Shown: positions 1 to 9,490 of the stretch, in pieces | Layout of the letters: every line of letters starts with the position of its first letter | Position numbering within the stretch: position 1 is the first letter of the stretch | Assembly (NCBI GenBank): GCA_025656455.1 | Contig: JAHXHS010000001.1 | Location: 1 to 64,000, forward strand | From: Candidatus Thiodiazotropha sp. (ex Epidulcina cf. delphinae) | GTDB lineage: Bacteria; Pseudomonadota; Gammaproteobacteria; Chromatiales; Chromatiaceae | Length of the DNA stretch: 64,000 nucleotides | Direction: 5' to 3' | Made by a program: the position numbers and the translations under genes | The notes under the pieces: generated by a model | Told to the model about the DNA's origin: nothing | What the model saw: the letters and a program-made list of their open reading frames with translations, nothing else | Database searches by the model: none

Positions 1-82
1 TGCGAGTCATATTTTCTTCCAAGAAAAAATCATATGATACAGCGCATTATCGAATTATATTAACCTTAATTGAGAACGCCCC

Positions 83-274
83 CTAGTACTCTTTCAAGGT
101 GATATTGTCGGGTTCAGCGAACCGGGAAGCGGTTGAGCGCGCCCGTAGGAAGTGCCCTTGGGGTGCTAGGCGCGCCTCGCAGGCAATGGCAAGCCCTTGT
201 CAAGAGGCGCAACACCGCGGGCGAGCGCTTCCCGGCTCGCTGAACCCGACAATATCACCTTGAAAGAGTACTAG
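83..274. repeat. Large palindromic element, short form (E1)
   Basis: The arms at 83-120 and 237-274 are perfect 38-bp inverted copies that begin and end with CTAG. Complementarity extends inward with one mismatch to about 132/225. The interior (about 166-218) carries the core seen in the other elements: TAGGCGCGCCTCGC, then AATGGC, CCTTGTCAAG and GCAAC. It lies upstream of the M1-like peptidase gene. The first 82 bases of the window hold nothing I can assign. Confidence 0.85.
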
Positions 275-315
275 TAAGGACCCGACAACCGGCAAACCTC
301 TGTTATCGATATAAT

Positions 316-2466
316 ATGCGCCTTATGACCAATAAATCACTCATCTGTTTCATCCTGCCCTGGCTTGGGGTGTTTTGCGATCCTGCCGTCGGCGCCCTGC
401 TGATTCACCATGACCTCCAGGTCGATCTCGACCCCGATACGCAACAGCTCCGGGTGACCGACCGGATCGAACTGCCTGGCAATGAACCGATCAGTACCGA
501 GTTTCTGCTGCACGAAGGGCTCAATCCCCGCAGTCTGACCCCGGGTGTGGCGATCTCCGAGACAGCACGCATAGCGGGTCCGGCGCCGCTGATCGCTTAC
601 CGGTTAAGGATGCCTGAAGAGAGACGCAGTTTCACCTTGGAATATGGCGGGAAGATCGCCCATCGGCTCACCACCCACCGCGAGAGTCCCGGCCGAACCA
701 GCCAACGCCTCGCCGGCGCCATCTCGGCTGAGGGGGTCTATCTGGATGCCGGATCAGGCTGGTATCCCTACTTTCCCGAGCGTCACCACAGTTTCTCGCT
801 CACCGTCGACCTGCCTTCGCCCTGGCTTGCCGTCAGCCAGGGCGAAGGGCCGAAGATTGAACGGCAGGGGGAGCGGACTCGGGTTCAGTGGCGCGAAACG
901 TCGCCACAGGACGACATCTACCTGATCGCAGCACCCTACCGCCTGTATCGAAAGCCTATCGGCAACCTGGAGGCCCAGGTGTTCCTGCGCCAGGACGACG
1001 CTGCGCTCGCTGAACGCTACCTGCAGACGACGGACCACTATCTGCGACGCTACGAGGCGCTTATCGGCCCCTACCCCTATGCCAAATTCGCCCTGGTGGA
1101 GAACTTCTGGGAGAGCGGCTACGGCATGCCCTCCTTCACCCTGCTCGGTCCCAGGGTGCTGCGGCTCCCCTTCATCCTGCACACCTCATACCCCCATGAG
1201 ATTCTCCACAACTGGTGGGGGAACAGTGTCTACGTCGATTATGCCACCGGTAACTGGGCGGAGGGGCTGACCAGCTATCTGGCGGATCACCTGCTGAATG
1301 AAGCACGCGGCCAGGGAGCCAACCATCGCCGCACCGCGCTGCAACGCTACCGGGACTTCATCCGTTCCGAGAACGACTTCCCGCTGGCCGATTTCCGCGG
1401 CCGTCATGGCATGGCAAGCCAGGCCGTGGGTTATGACAAGACTTTGATGTTTTTCCACATGTTACGCCGCCGATTGGGAGACCCTGCCTTTATCGCCGGA
1501 TTGCAGGACTTCTACCGGAAAAACCGCTTCAAGAGCGCCGGTTTCGCGGATTTGAGAGACGCCTTCGAACAGGCCGGCAACCAGTCGCTGGAAGATTTCT
1601 TTCACCAGTGGACCGAGAGAACGGGGGCGCCCGCTTTAGCGGTCCGTGATATCGCTGTGGAAAAAACCTCCGCCGGGTATCGCCTTGGCGGCACCCTGTT
1701 TCAGACTCAGAAGGCGCCGCCCTATCCCATCGACGTGCCCCTGGTGATACACCAAGCGGAGGGTGAACCCTCACTGCAGAGACTCTTCATGCAGGAACGG
1801 CAAAAGCACTTTGTTGTTGAACTGCCCACCAAGCCGCTACAGCTCGATGTCGATCCCTGGTTCGATCTTTTCAGACAGCTCGATTCCTCAGAGACCCCGC
1901 CCACGCTGAGCGGTCTCTTCGGCAGCAAGCATATATTGATCGTTCTTCCTTCCAAGGCGCCTAAGCCATTGCTGGAGGCATACCAGCGGCTGGCCCGGCA
2001 GTGGGCTGAGGGCTACGAGGACGCCGAAGTCCGCCTGGACAGCCAGCTTACAGCACTGCCACAACAACGTCCGGTCTGGTTGCTCGGCTGGGAGAACAGC
2101 TTCCTCCCGCCACTCCTGGCGGAACTGGAGGCCTATCCCATCGCACAACAACAGGACTCGCTAAAGCTTGCAAAGAGCGCTTTTTCCATCGACGACCACA
2201 GCTTCGCCATCACTCACCGCAAACCGGAAAACGGCCAGACAATCGCCTGGGTGGCTAGCCGATCAGCAGTGAGTTTGCCCGGGTTGACGAGGAAGCTTCC
2301 CCACTACGGCAAGTACAGCTACCTGGCCTTTGCCGGAGACAAGCCGGAGATCCGCCTGAAGGGCCAATGGCCTGTCACCCGGTCTCCCTTGCGCATTGCG
2401 CTCTCCGCGGAGCAGCGATTGCGCGAGGCACCGGAGCCCGGACCGCTGGTGGCGACGCCCCGGTGA
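316..2466 (+). CDS. Exported M1-like zinc aminopeptidase
   Basis: A 716-residue gluzincin-type peptidase. An N-terminal hydrophobic stretch ending near residue 26 looks like a signal peptide, so it probably acts in the periplasm or outside. The zinc motif HEILH is at residues 294-298. The third ligand is probably E316 in NWAEG, after 17 intervening residues, one fewer than the usual 18 of the M1 family. A downstream GYDKTLMFFHMLR resembles the family's catalytic-tyrosine helix. The last 270 residues match nothing I recognise. ATG codons at 316 and 325 are both possible starts. The next gene follows after 45 bases in the same direction. The substrate is unknown. Confidence 0.8.
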   Translation: MRLMTNKSLICFILPWLGVFCDPAVGALLIHHDLQVDLDPDTQQLRVTDRIELPGNEPISTEFLLHEGLNPRSLTPGVAISETARIAGPAPLIAYRLRMPEERRSFTLEYGGKIAHRLTTHRESPGRTSQRLAGAISAEGVYLDAGSGWYPYFPERHHSFSLTVDLPSPWLAVSQGEGPKIERQGERTRVQWRETSPQDDIYLIAAPYRLYRKPIGNLEAQVFLRQDDAALAERYLQTTDHYLRRYEALIGPYPYAKFALVENFWESGYGMPSFTLLGPRVLRLPFILHTSYPHEILHNWWGNSVYVDYATGNWAEGLTSYLADHLLNEARGQGANHRRTALQRYRDFIRSENDFPLADFRGRHGMASQAVGYDKTLMFFHMLRRRLGDPAFIAGLQDFYRKNRFKSAGFADLRDAFEQAGNQSLEDFFHQWTERTGAPALAVRDIAVEKTSAGYRLGGTLFQTQKAPPYPIDVPLVIHQAEGEPSLQRLFMQERQKHFVVELPTKPLQLDVDPWFDLFRQLDSSETPPTLSGLFGSKHILIVLPSKAPKPLLEAYQRLARQWAEGYEDAEVRLDSQLTALPQQRPVWLLGWENSFLPPLLAELEAYPIAQQQDSLKLAKSAFSIDDHSFAITHRKPENGQTIAWVASRSAVSLPGLTRKLPHYGKYSYLAFAGDKPEIRLKGQWPVTRSPLRIALSAEQRLREAPEPGPLVATPR

Positions 2467-2511
2467 GGAGCGATCTGAACGATTTCTCAATCGCGAAACA
2501 GGGCATCGATC

Positions 2512-3798
2512 ATGGATTTGACAGCTATGCGAACGCACCTCCTCCATCACCTAGGGATGGTATTGCTGAGTATCGGGCCAGGGATGCTGGCATCCCACCT
2601 GCTGATGGCCTCCCCCCTGCATATCTCACTGCCCAAATACCGGCTTCAGCCCGGCGAACTGGCGGTCATCGTCAATGACGCCGACCCGCTCAGCGTACGG
2701 ATCGGCGAATATTATCGACAGGCCCGGGACCTGCCGGCGGAGAACCTGCTGCATCTGAATTTCAAACCGGGCAAGACGCTCATGGGGGCGGAAGCGTTCA
2801 CCCGGCTCAGAACGGCGCTGCTGAAGGCCACGCCTGAACACATCCAGGCCTTCGCCATCACCTGGGCCCACCCATACCGGGTGGATTGCATGTCGATCAC
2901 CTCGGCCATGAGCTTCGGTTTCGACACCCGCTGGTGTTCACAACGGCGATGCGCGACCACGGCTCACAGCCCCTATTACCGCTATGCCGGCGCCGATCCC
3001 TACCGGGATTTGGGGATCCGTCCGACAATGAGTATCGCCGCCGAGAGCTTTGCCGAGGCCAAGGCGCTGATCGACAGAGGCATCGCCGCGGACGCCAGTC
3101 TCCCGCATGGAACCGCCTACCTGGTGAGCACCAACGACAAGTCGCGCAATGTGCGCGCCATTGACTATCGGCGCATCGACAGGATCATGCAGGGCTGGCT
3201 CGACACCCGGATCGTCCACGACGAATCCATCAGGGATCGCCATGACGTGATGTTCTATTTCACCGGCAAATCCCGGATCGAGGGGCTGAATACCCTGACC
3301 TTCCTTCCGGGCGCCGTGGCGGATCACCTGACTTCGACCGGTGGACGATTGAACGGTGGCAAGCAAATGAGCGCGTTGAACTGGCTGAAAGCGGGGGCCA
3401 GCGGCAGTTACGGCACTGTCGTGGAGCCCTGCAACCATCTGGGAAAGTTTCCCAATCCCGCCATTCTGCTGGAGCGTTACGGCAGCGGCAACACCCTCAT
3501 CGAGGCCTATTGGAAGAGTGTGCAACAACCTGGAGAAGGGATCTTTATCGGTGAACCGCTGGCTGCGCCCTACGACAGGGTAGCGATCGAAAACGGCGAT
3601 GGACAGGCCCTGTTGCGCACGCGCAGTCTGACACCCGGCATCTATCAATTGAGCCATGCCGTCAGTCCGGTCGGTCCCTTTCGCAAATTGTCTAAACTCT
3701 TGGTGAGCTATCATCAGCAGGCGTTCAAACTGCCCGATCAGCGAGGGGGTTATTATCTGTTGGAAGCAACGGGGACAGCCAAATCGATATCCCGATGA
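2512..3798 (+). CDS. TIGR03790-like exported protein of unknown function
   Basis: A 428-residue protein. After a hydrophobic N-terminus (possible signal or anchor) comes a segment typical of TIGR03790, where a line such as LAVIVNDADPLSVRIGEYY is followed by RDLPAENLL. The family is uncharacterised. In other genomes I associate it with exported proteins and sometimes with exosortase hosts, but no PEP-CTERM signal is seen here. ATG codons at 2512 and 2527 are both possible starts. It probably shares a transcript with the upstream M1-like peptidase (45-base gap), so a joint extracellular or periplasmic role is plausible but unproven. Confidence 0.65.
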   Translation: MDLTAMRTHLLHHLGMVLLSIGPGMLASHLLMASPLHISLPKYRLQPGELAVIVNDADPLSVRIGEYYRQARDLPAENLLHLNFKPGKTLMGAEAFTRLRTALLKATPEHIQAFAITWAHPYRVDCMSITSAMSFGFDTRWCSQRRCATTAHSPYYRYAGADPYRDLGIRPTMSIAAESFAEAKALIDRGIAADASLPHGTAYLVSTNDKSRNVRAIDYRRIDRIMQGWLDTRIVHDESIRDRHDVMFYFTGKSRIEGLNTLTFLPGAVADHLTSTGGRLNGGKQMSALNWLKAGASGSYGTVVEPCNHLGKFPNPAILLERYGSGNTLIEAYWKSVQQPGEGIFIGEPLAAPYDRVAIENGDGQALLRTRSLTPGIYQLSHAVSPVGPFRKLSKLLVSYHQQAFKLPDQRGGYYLLEATGTAKSISR

Positions 3799-3868
3799 GA
3801 GACTGGAGAGCGCCACCGATTCAATCTATAATGCCGCGTCGCAGCAGCGAACAGCGGCTGTAATTTTC

Positions 3869-3900
3869 CCTACTCCGTCAACCTGAATTTACCGATTCAG
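3869..3900. repeat. Isolated arm of a palindromic element
   Basis: CCTACTCCGTCAACCTG...GATTCAG resembles the arms of the elements at 83 and 35372 (CTAGTACTCYTTCAA...GGTTCAG), with no matching opposite arm. It lies in the leader of the flavoprotein gene at 3946. It may be a relic, or an arm-only insertion. Confidence 0.5.
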
Positions 3901-3910
3901 GTTCAAGTTT

Positions 3911-3943
3911 CCTCTGAAAACGTCAAACAGCATAGGATCCTAG
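3911..3943. repeat. Isolated arm matching element E3
   Basis: CCTCTGAAAACGTCAAACAG is identical to the inner part of the arm of the element at 16798-17065 read in reverse, followed by YATAGGA and an end in CCTAG. It stops 2 bases before the ATG of the gene at 3946, so the whole ribosome-binding region of that gene is repeat-derived. Confidence 0.75.
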
Positions 3944-3945
3944 CC

Positions 3946-4812
3946 ATGGCCGAAAACGTGGACGAGACCATTCTTGAAAACAGTTGTGATGCGATTCTCA
4001 TATCATCCACGCGCATCACCCCGACATCGACGGATGAAGTGCGTCATCTGGTGCTGCAGATCGACGAACCGGCATTCCGGTTCGCTACCGGGCAAAGCAT
4101 CGGTGTGCTGGTGCCGGGCCCCCATGCATTCGGCAATGAATACCATCATCGGCGCTACTCCATCGCCAATCCGACCCAACGCGGCAATGCCCAGAACATC
4201 GAACTCGAGTTATTGGTGAGGCGCTGTTTCTATCTGGATGAGGTCTCCGGCGAACGCTACCCCGGCATCGCCTCGAACTACCTCTGCGACGCCAAACCCG
4301 GCGACAAGCTCAAGATCACCGGGCCGTTCCGCAGTCCCTTCAAGATCCCCGCCGACGAGCAGAGCAATCTGCTGATGATCGGCACCGGCACCGGGATCGC
4401 CCCGTTTCGCGCCTTCGTCCGTCAGATCTATGATCAGCATGGCGGCTGGAAGGGCAATGTGCGGCTCTTCTATGGCGACCGGGGAGGCATGAACCTGCTC
4501 TATTTGAACGAACAACAGCAGGATCTGGGGCAATATTATGATCACCAGACCTTCAAGGCCTTCAGCGTCCTGACCGACAGGCCGCTCTCAACGGCGGAAG
4601 AGGGTTTGCAGGATAATCTTACAGCCAACACCGAGGAGTGCAGCCGTCTACTGCGAGAGCCCAATACCTATGTCTATGTGGCCGGGCAGGAGAAGGCGGC
4701 CGAGGTGTTGGACAAGGTCATGGCGGAGGCGTTCGGGTCCAGCGAGGCCTGGCAAGCACAGAAACAGGCCCTGATCGATCAGGACCGCTGGGCGGAGCTG
4801 CTCTATCACTGA
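3946..4812 (+). CDS. Ferredoxin-NADP(+) reductase family flavoprotein
   Basis: A 288-residue plant-type FNR. The FAD motif RRYSIAN (about residues 68-74) follows a beta-barrel domain. The NADP-binding stretch GTGTGIAPFRAF is near 147-158, and the C-terminal YVAGQEKAAEVLDKVM is typical of the nicotinamide-binding lobe. No ferredoxin domain is fused. It should move electrons between NADPH and a ferredoxin or flavodoxin in the cytoplasm. The exact partner is not visible in the neighbourhood. No clear Shine-Dalgarno sequence precedes the ATG, and the leader consists of two repeat arms. It converges with queC across an inverted repeat pair. Confidence 0.85.
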   Translation: MAENVDETILENSCDAILISSTRITPTSTDEVRHLVLQIDEPAFRFATGQSIGVLVPGPHAFGNEYHHRRYSIANPTQRGNAQNIELELLVRRCFYLDEVSGERYPGIASNYLCDAKPGDKLKITGPFRSPFKIPADEQSNLLMIGTGTGIAPFRAFVRQIYDQHGGWKGNVRLFYGDRGGMNLLYLNEQQQDLGQYYDHQTFKAFSVLTDRPLSTAEEGLQDNLTANTEECSRLLREPNTYVYVAGQEKAAEVLDKVMAEAFGSSEAWQAQKQALIDQDRWAELLYH

Positions 4813-4924
4813 GGGAGGGGGACAAGCGGTGAATCTGTATACGCCTCAGTAACCGCCAATCCTCACGCGAGAGCTGATACAAACCACACTGGAAACAGCC
4901 ATTGCCTAGCCACTGCTTTAACCT

Positions 4925-5117
4925 CGTCATTCCGGCGGATGCCGGAATCCAGGACCACCCCATTCGAATCATGCGCTTAAGGTATTTTATTTACCTCGAA
5001 TTCACAGGCTGTGGTAGAAGCCCCTACCATGTAGTGGATATTATTTCGTTAGATAGATGGACAGTTACCGAACCTTGCCACATCCCTGCCTGGATTCCGG
5101 CATCCGCCGGAATGACG
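4925..5117. repeat. Inverted pair of 29-bp CATTCCGGC palindromic repeats
   Basis: CGTCATTCCGGCGGATGCCG at 4925 and its inverted copy ending at 5117 bracket about 135 bp with no plausible gene. Each unit is itself palindromic (ATTCCGGC...GCCGGAAT). The same unit recurs at 15264, 37652 and 38043. It sits between the convergent FNR-like and queC genes and may act as a bidirectional transcription end. Confidence 0.85.
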
Positions 5118-5166
5118 AAGTGATAGTAATGTTGGCGGTAGTTCATACAAATGGCTGCCTCCAGTT

Positions 5167-5856
5167 TTATCGTTTCCGGACGGACTCCCGGTATGGGGTG
5201 GGATCGGCAATACCGGCCTCCGCAAAACCATTGGCGCGCAGCCGGCAGGAGTCGCAGACACCACAAGCCTCCCCTGAATTGGTGGCCTGGTAGCAGGAGA
5301 CCGTGAGGCCGTAATCAACACCCAACTCACTGCCCTGGCGGATGATCTCTGCCTTGCTCAGATTGATCAACGGGGTATGGATATGAAACGGTTTTCCCTC
5401 CACCCCTGCCTTGGTGGCCAGATTGGCCAACCGTTCAAAGGCTTCGATAAACTGTGGGCGGCAATCGGGATAGCCTGAATAGTCAACGGCATTGATCCCG
5501 ATGAAGATGTCATGGGCATCCAGCACCTCCGCCCAAGCCAATGCCAATGAGAGAAACAGCGTGTTCCTCGCCGGCACATAGGTCACGGGAATGCCTTCGC
5601 TCATCTGTTCCGGCACCCGGATGGAGGTGTCGGTCAAGGCTGAACCGCCGATATCGTCGAGTCCGATATGAACCACCTTGTGATCCAGCGCCTGCAGCGC
5701 CGCGGCAACCCGCAACGCCGCGGTCAATTCAGCAATGTGCCGTTGGCCATAGGCCATGCTCAGGGCATAACAGTCATAGCCACGGCTACGGGCAATCGCC
5801 AACGCAGTCGCGGAATCCAAACCGCCGGAGAGCAGAACGACCGCGCTAGCCTGCAT
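5167..5856 (-). CDS. queC: 7-cyano-7-deazaguanine (preQ0) synthase
   Basis: A 229-residue enzyme converting 7-carboxy-7-deazaguanine to preQ0 with ATP and ammonia in the queuosine pathway. The PP-loop SGGLDS is at residues 10-15. The C-terminal Cys cluster (SCYQA, then CGVCDSC) forms the zinc site. Length fits the family. The first codons (ATGCAGGCTAG) lie inside the arm of the palindromic element at 5846-6029, so the start codon and leader come from the repeat. The leader has only a weak GAG close to the ATG. queE lies upstream on the same strand, beyond the element. Confidence 0.96.
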   Translation of the reverse strand: MQASAVVLLSGGLDSATALAIARSRGYDCYALSMAYGQRHIAELTAALRVAAALQALDHKVVHIGLDDIGGSALTDTSIRVPEQMSEGIPVTYVPARNTLFLSLALAWAEVLDAHDIFIGINAVDYSGYPDCRPQFIEAFERLANLATKAGVEGKPFHIHTPLINLSKAEIIRQGSELGVDYGLTVSCYQATNSGEACGVCDSCRLRANGFAEAGIADPTPYRESVRKR

Positions 5857-6029
5857 TTCTCACACCCGTTCGTCGCGAGGCGGTTCAAGGGTGCGCCATG
5901 GCTGGCGTTCGCGACCGAGGGGCGCGCAGGCATAGCCGGCACTATGTCGAGCACCCCGACCGAGCGAACGCCAGACAGGGCGTGCCATTGGGCCGCCGCA
6001 GTAGGAGGGGTGTGAGAAATGCAGGCTAG
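5846..6029. repeat. Palindromic element (E5) overlapping the queC start
   Basis: Perfect 22-bp arms at 5846-5867 and 6008-6029 (CTAGCCTGCATTTCTCACAC...), with an inner 11-bp stem at 5902-5912/5964-5974. The ends are CTAG. A further partial arm, CTAGTCCGCATTTCTCACC, follows directly at 6026-6047, and a similar piece is at 11884-11904. The interior does not clearly match the CAAGGC core of the other elements. Confidence 0.8.
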
Positions 6030-6102
6030 TCCGCATTTCTCACCAGGAATTGGGTTTTTGGGGCAAGCTGGCGAAGGAAGTTTGTAGGTCCCATCGTTTC
6101 GA

Positions 6103-6744
6103 CTATCTTCCCGGTTGGTCGCCCCACAGGAGCTTGTGAAGTTGCAGCTGGAACCTGGCGTTCAGTCTATCCTCTAGCATCCACTCCGCCAGTTGGGCGG
6201 CATCCTGCTCCTGCTGGGCGGGGGAAAAAAGCACTTCGCACTTTTCCGCCAGGCAGTGATCCTGCAACAGCTGACGGCTCCACTCGTAATCGGTCCGGTC
6301 GGTGATGACGAACTTGACCTGATCGTCAGGAGTCAGGCAATCGAGGTTCGACATCAGGTTCTTTTCCGTTTCGCCCGACCCAGGTGTCTTGAGATCCATC
6401 ACCCTGACAACCCGGGCGTCGACGCCGCTGATATCCCGCGCCCCACTGGTCTCCAAGGAGACCCGATAACCGGCATCGCACAATGCCGTGAGCAGGGCCA
6501 TGCAACCCGGCTGGGCCAAGGGCTCGCCCCCGGTTACGCAGACAAGCTCGGTGCGGTGCCTTTCGACCTGCTGCATGATCCGATCCAGGGTCTGCCACTC
6601 GCCGCCGCTGAAGGCATAGCGGGTATCGCAATAGCCGCAGCGCAGGGGACAGCCGGTCAGGCGCACGAAGACGGTCGGGCAACCGGTGCTCCTGCCCTCT
6701 CCCTGCAGGGAGAGAAAGATCTCTGTGATGCGAAGTTGCGGCAT
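6103..6744 (-). CDS. queE: 7-carboxy-7-deazaguanine synthase
   Basis: A 213-residue radical SAM enzyme of the queuosine pathway that rearranges 6-carboxytetrahydropterin to 7-carboxy-7-deazaguanine. The Fe-S cysteines are C32, C36 and C39 in CPLRCGYC, and the TGGEPL motif for SAM binding follows. The N-terminal EIFLSLQGEG is diagnostic for QueE. It is transcribed with the Tol-Pal genes (cpoB ends 32 bases upstream) and precedes queC, an arrangement common in gammaproteobacteria. Confidence 0.95.
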   Translation of the reverse strand: MPQLRITEIFLSLQGEGRSTGCPTVFVRLTGCPLRCGYCDTRYAFSGGEWQTLDRIMQQVERHRTELVCVTGGEPLAQPGCMALLTALCDAGYRVSLETSGARDISGVDARVVRVMDLKTPGSGETEKNLMSNLDCLTPDDQVKFVITDRTDYEWSRQLLQDHCLAEKCEVLFSPAQQEQDAAQLAEWMLEDRLNARFQLQLHKLLWGDQPGR

Positions 6745-6776
6745 GCCGAGCGATCTGGGACGGATTCGAGACCGAC

Positions 6777-7604
6777 TCAGCGCCCCTCTTTGGTTATCCG
6801 TTGCAACCGCTTCTCGGCCAGCCGCGCCTCGGTGCTGGCGGGATAGTTATCCTGTAACTCACGCAGCACCTGCTTCGCTGCATCCCAGTCCTGTTTTTCG
6901 TAGTGGATGTAGCCCATTTTCAACATCGCGCCTGGTATCTTCGGACTTTGCGGATGGTTCTCGACAACTTTGGAGAAATCCCCCAGGGCGGTATCGAAAT
7001 CCCGATTGACATAGCTCGCTTCCGCCAGCCAATACTGGGCATTGTCTTCATAACTCCCTCCGGGATAGTCCCTGAGGAAGTTGGAAAAAGCGGTGATCGA
7101 CGCCTTGTAGCGGCCCTGCTTCAGCAGATTGAACGCGCTCTGATAGGCGCTGGCCTCTTGTTTCGGGTCCGGCGGGGCGACGGGTGTGACAGCCCCTCCG
7201 GGCGCCGCAACGCCGGGGCCTGGCTCAGCAACGGCAGTGACCGGCTGACCCAGCACGGATGGACCCTTCGCGGCGGGGGGAGGCGCCGCAACGGCGCTGT
7301 CGGGTTGAAACCGTGACAGCCGCTGATCGATATCCAGATAGAGATCCCGCTGACGGCGACTCATTGCATCCATGGTGTGCTTCTGCAGTTCCATTTCACC
7401 GCGCAGCTGCTGCACCTCCTGGCGCAACTGCTGCAACTGCATCACGAGATCGGCCAGACTCTGATTCTGCAGGATGCGTTCGAGCCGTTGCAGGCGCTGC
7501 TCCAGCGTCTGCTTGCCGTCCTCAGCGGCGGAAACCGTGGCCATGCCAGAGAAAAAGAGCATGGCGCAGAGCGGGAGTGTCCTGAAAAGGGAGGTCATCG
7601 CCAA
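6777..7604 (-). CDS. cpoB: Cell division coordinator CpoB (YbgF)
   Basis: A 275-residue periplasmic protein with a signal peptide ending in SAA near residue 27. Next comes a coiled-coil region (about 30-95, LQRLERILQNQ onward), a Pro/Ala-rich linker, and C-terminal TPR repeats (about 150-270). CpoB links Tol-Pal to septal peptidoglycan synthesis by PBP1B/LpoB. It lies directly downstream of pal (8-base gap), in its usual place. Confidence 0.93.
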   Translation of the reverse strand: MAMTSLFRTLPLCAMLFFSGMATVSAAEDGKQTLEQRLQRLERILQNQSLADLVMQLQQLRQEVQQLRGEMELQKHTMDAMSRRQRDLYLDIDQRLSRFQPDSAVAAPPPAAKGPSVLGQPVTAVAEPGPGVAAPGGAVTPVAPPDPKQEASAYQSAFNLLKQGRYKASITAFSNFLRDYPGGSYEDNAQYWLAEASYVNRDFDTALGDFSKVVENHPQSPKIPGAMLKMGYIHYEKQDWDAAKQVLRELQDNYPASTEARLAEKRLQRITKEGR

Positions 7605-7612
7605 CTCCTGAA

Positions 7613-8158
7613 TCAGTAGATCAATTCAACACGACGATTGAGCGCCCAGGACTCGTCGTTGTGTTCAAACGCCGCCGGCCGCTCTTCACCATAGCTCACC
7701 ACGACCAGTTGATTATCCGACACGCCTTGCGCCAGCATCAGGTTGCGCACGGCGTTGGCGCGGTTCTCCCCCAGACCGAGATTGTACTCCCGGGTGCCCT
7801 TCTCATCGGCATGGCCTTCCAGCCGCACCACCACTTGCGGGTTGGCCGCCAGGTAGTCGGCATGGGCCTGAATCACATCGAGGTAATCGCTGCGAACCGT
7901 GCTCTGATCGAAATCGAAATAGATCACCCGGGTCGCCAACAGACTGTTGGGATTCTCCAGGGGATCGCCATACCACTCACCTCCCTGGCTGGCGGCGGAA
8001 GTGGCCGCCTCCCCTCCGCTAGCGCCATCAGCGCCGTCGGCGCCCGTGGACTGCTCAGAGACCTCCGCGCCCGCCTCGCTGGTCGGGGTTGAGGTACAAC
8101 CCGCCATCAACAGTAGAGAGAGCAACATGGGGGCCCATAGTATCAGCACTTTATTCAT
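7613..8158 (-). CDS. pal: Peptidoglycan-associated lipoprotein Pal
   Basis: A 181-residue outer-membrane lipoprotein. The lipobox LMAGC places the lipidated cysteine at residue 21. An Ala/Gly/Ser-rich linker leads to an OmpA-like domain, with IYFDFDQSTVRSDY and the peptidoglycan-binding segment LEGHADEKGTREYN. It anchors the outer membrane to peptidoglycan and binds TolB. It lies between tolB and cpoB. Confidence 0.96.
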   Translation of the reverse strand: MNKVLILWAPMLLSLLLMAGCTSTPTSEAGAEVSEQSTGADGADGASGGEAATSAASQGGEWYGDPLENPNSLLATRVIYFDFDQSTVRSDYLDVIQAHADYLAANPQVVVRLEGHADEKGTREYNLGLGENRANAVRNLMLAQGVSDNQLVVVSYGEERPAAFEHNDESWALNRRVELIY

Positions 8159-8185
8159 GAAAAATCCTCCTTACCAACCGTGCAG

Positions 8186-9478
8186 TTATTGCTTAATAGG
8201 TGACCAAACCGGTTCGCGCACATCGCCCTCCTGCAGGGCAAGACGCTGTCGTACCCGACCATCCACCGAGACCGCCGCCAATACGCCGCGATAACCCGCC
8301 TTCGAGGCGTAAATTACCATGCTGCCGTTCGGCGCGAAACTCGGCGACTCATCCAGACTGCCCTGACTGAGCACCTGCATGACGCCGGATTCGAGATCCT
8401 GTACGGCAATCCGGTATTTCCCCTCTTCGCGGGTCACCAGGGTCAGCATCTCGCCGTCCGGTGAGAAGGAGGCTCGTGCATTGTAGCTGTTTTGGAAGGT
8501 GATGCGCTGCGCCTTTCCGCCAAAGGCCGAGACACGATAGATCTGCGGCTTGCCGCCTCTGTCCGAGGTGAAAACGATGCTGCGCCCGTCCGGCGACCAG
8601 GCCGGCTCGGTATCGATGGCGTAGTGCCGGGCGATCGGTTGCAGCTTGCGGGTGATCAGATCATAGACAAAGATATCGGGATTGCCGTCTTTTGACAGGG
8701 TCATGGCCAACTTGCGCCCATCCGGCGACCAGGCCGGTGCGCCGTTGATCCCCTTGTAGGCGGTGACCTTCTGGCGTTTACCGGTATAGACCTCCTGCAC
8801 ATAGATAGCGGACCGCCCCCCCTCGAACGAGACATAGGCGATCTTCAAACCGTCCGGCGACCAGGCCGGCGACATCAAGGGTTCGCTGGAGCTGACGATG
8901 GTCTCGGGGTTATAACCGTCCGCGTCAGCGATATTCAGATCGATGCGGGTCTCCCCCTCGGGCTGTTTCACGGAGGTGATGTAGGCCACGCGGGTGGAGA
9001 ACGCCCCCGGCACGCCGAGCAGTTTTTCATAGATCAGATCGGCGATCCGATGGGCGGTGCTGCGCAGATTCGGCGCCGTGGTAGGGATGCTGTAGCCGGT
9101 CAGCTGTTCACCCCGGAACACATCCAACAGCTGGAACTGTATCTGATAACCGCCGGCGCCGTTCGATTGTATCTGACCGACCACCAGGTTCTCGACGTCC
9201 AGCGCACGCCAGTCCTTGAATTCGATCTCCTCGACCGTGCCGGGCCTGGCCAGCATATCCTCCCGGGGGAGCGTCTTGAACCGGCCGCTGCGTTGCAGAT
9301 CGGCATTGATCACGGCAGCGATGTCTTCGGGAGGAGAACCTTTTCCCTGCCAGGCGAAAGGCGACACAGCGATCGGCAGGGCCCCCTCGACACCTTCTGT
9401 GATCTCGATGGTCAACTCGGCGTGCAACAGGGGTTGCCAAAGCAACAATACGAGCAGAATGAATATATTTTTCTTCAT
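8186..9478 (-). CDS. tolB: Tol-Pal system periplasmic protein TolB
   Basis: A 430-residue protein with a signal peptide (cleavage after LHA near residue 20), an N-terminal alpha/beta domain, and a C-terminal beta-propeller. The propeller shows repeated AWSPDG motifs (several between about residues 210 and 310), typical of WD40-like PD40 repeats. It binds Pal and the TolA C-terminus in the periplasm. Gene order tolA-tolB-pal is standard. Confidence 0.97.
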   Translation of the reverse strand: MKKNIFILLVLLLWQPLLHAELTIEITEGVEGALPIAVSPFAWQGKGSPPEDIAAVINADLQRSGRFKTLPREDMLARPGTVEEIEFKDWRALDVENLVVGQIQSNGAGGYQIQFQLLDVFRGEQLTGYSIPTTAPNLRSTAHRIADLIYEKLLGVPGAFSTRVAYITSVKQPEGETRIDLNIADADGYNPETIVSSSEPLMSPAWSPDGLKIAYVSFEGGRSAIYVQEVYTGKRQKVTAYKGINGAPAWSPDGRKLAMTLSKDGNPDIFVYDLITRKLQPIARHYAIDTEPAWSPDGRSIVFTSDRGGKPQIYRVSAFGGKAQRITFQNSYNARASFSPDGEMLTLVTREEGKYRIAVQDLESGVMQVLSQGSLDESPSFAPNGSMVIYASKAGYRGVLAAVSVDGRVRQRLALQEGDVREPVWSPIKQ

Positions 9479-9490
9479 AATAACAATCGA

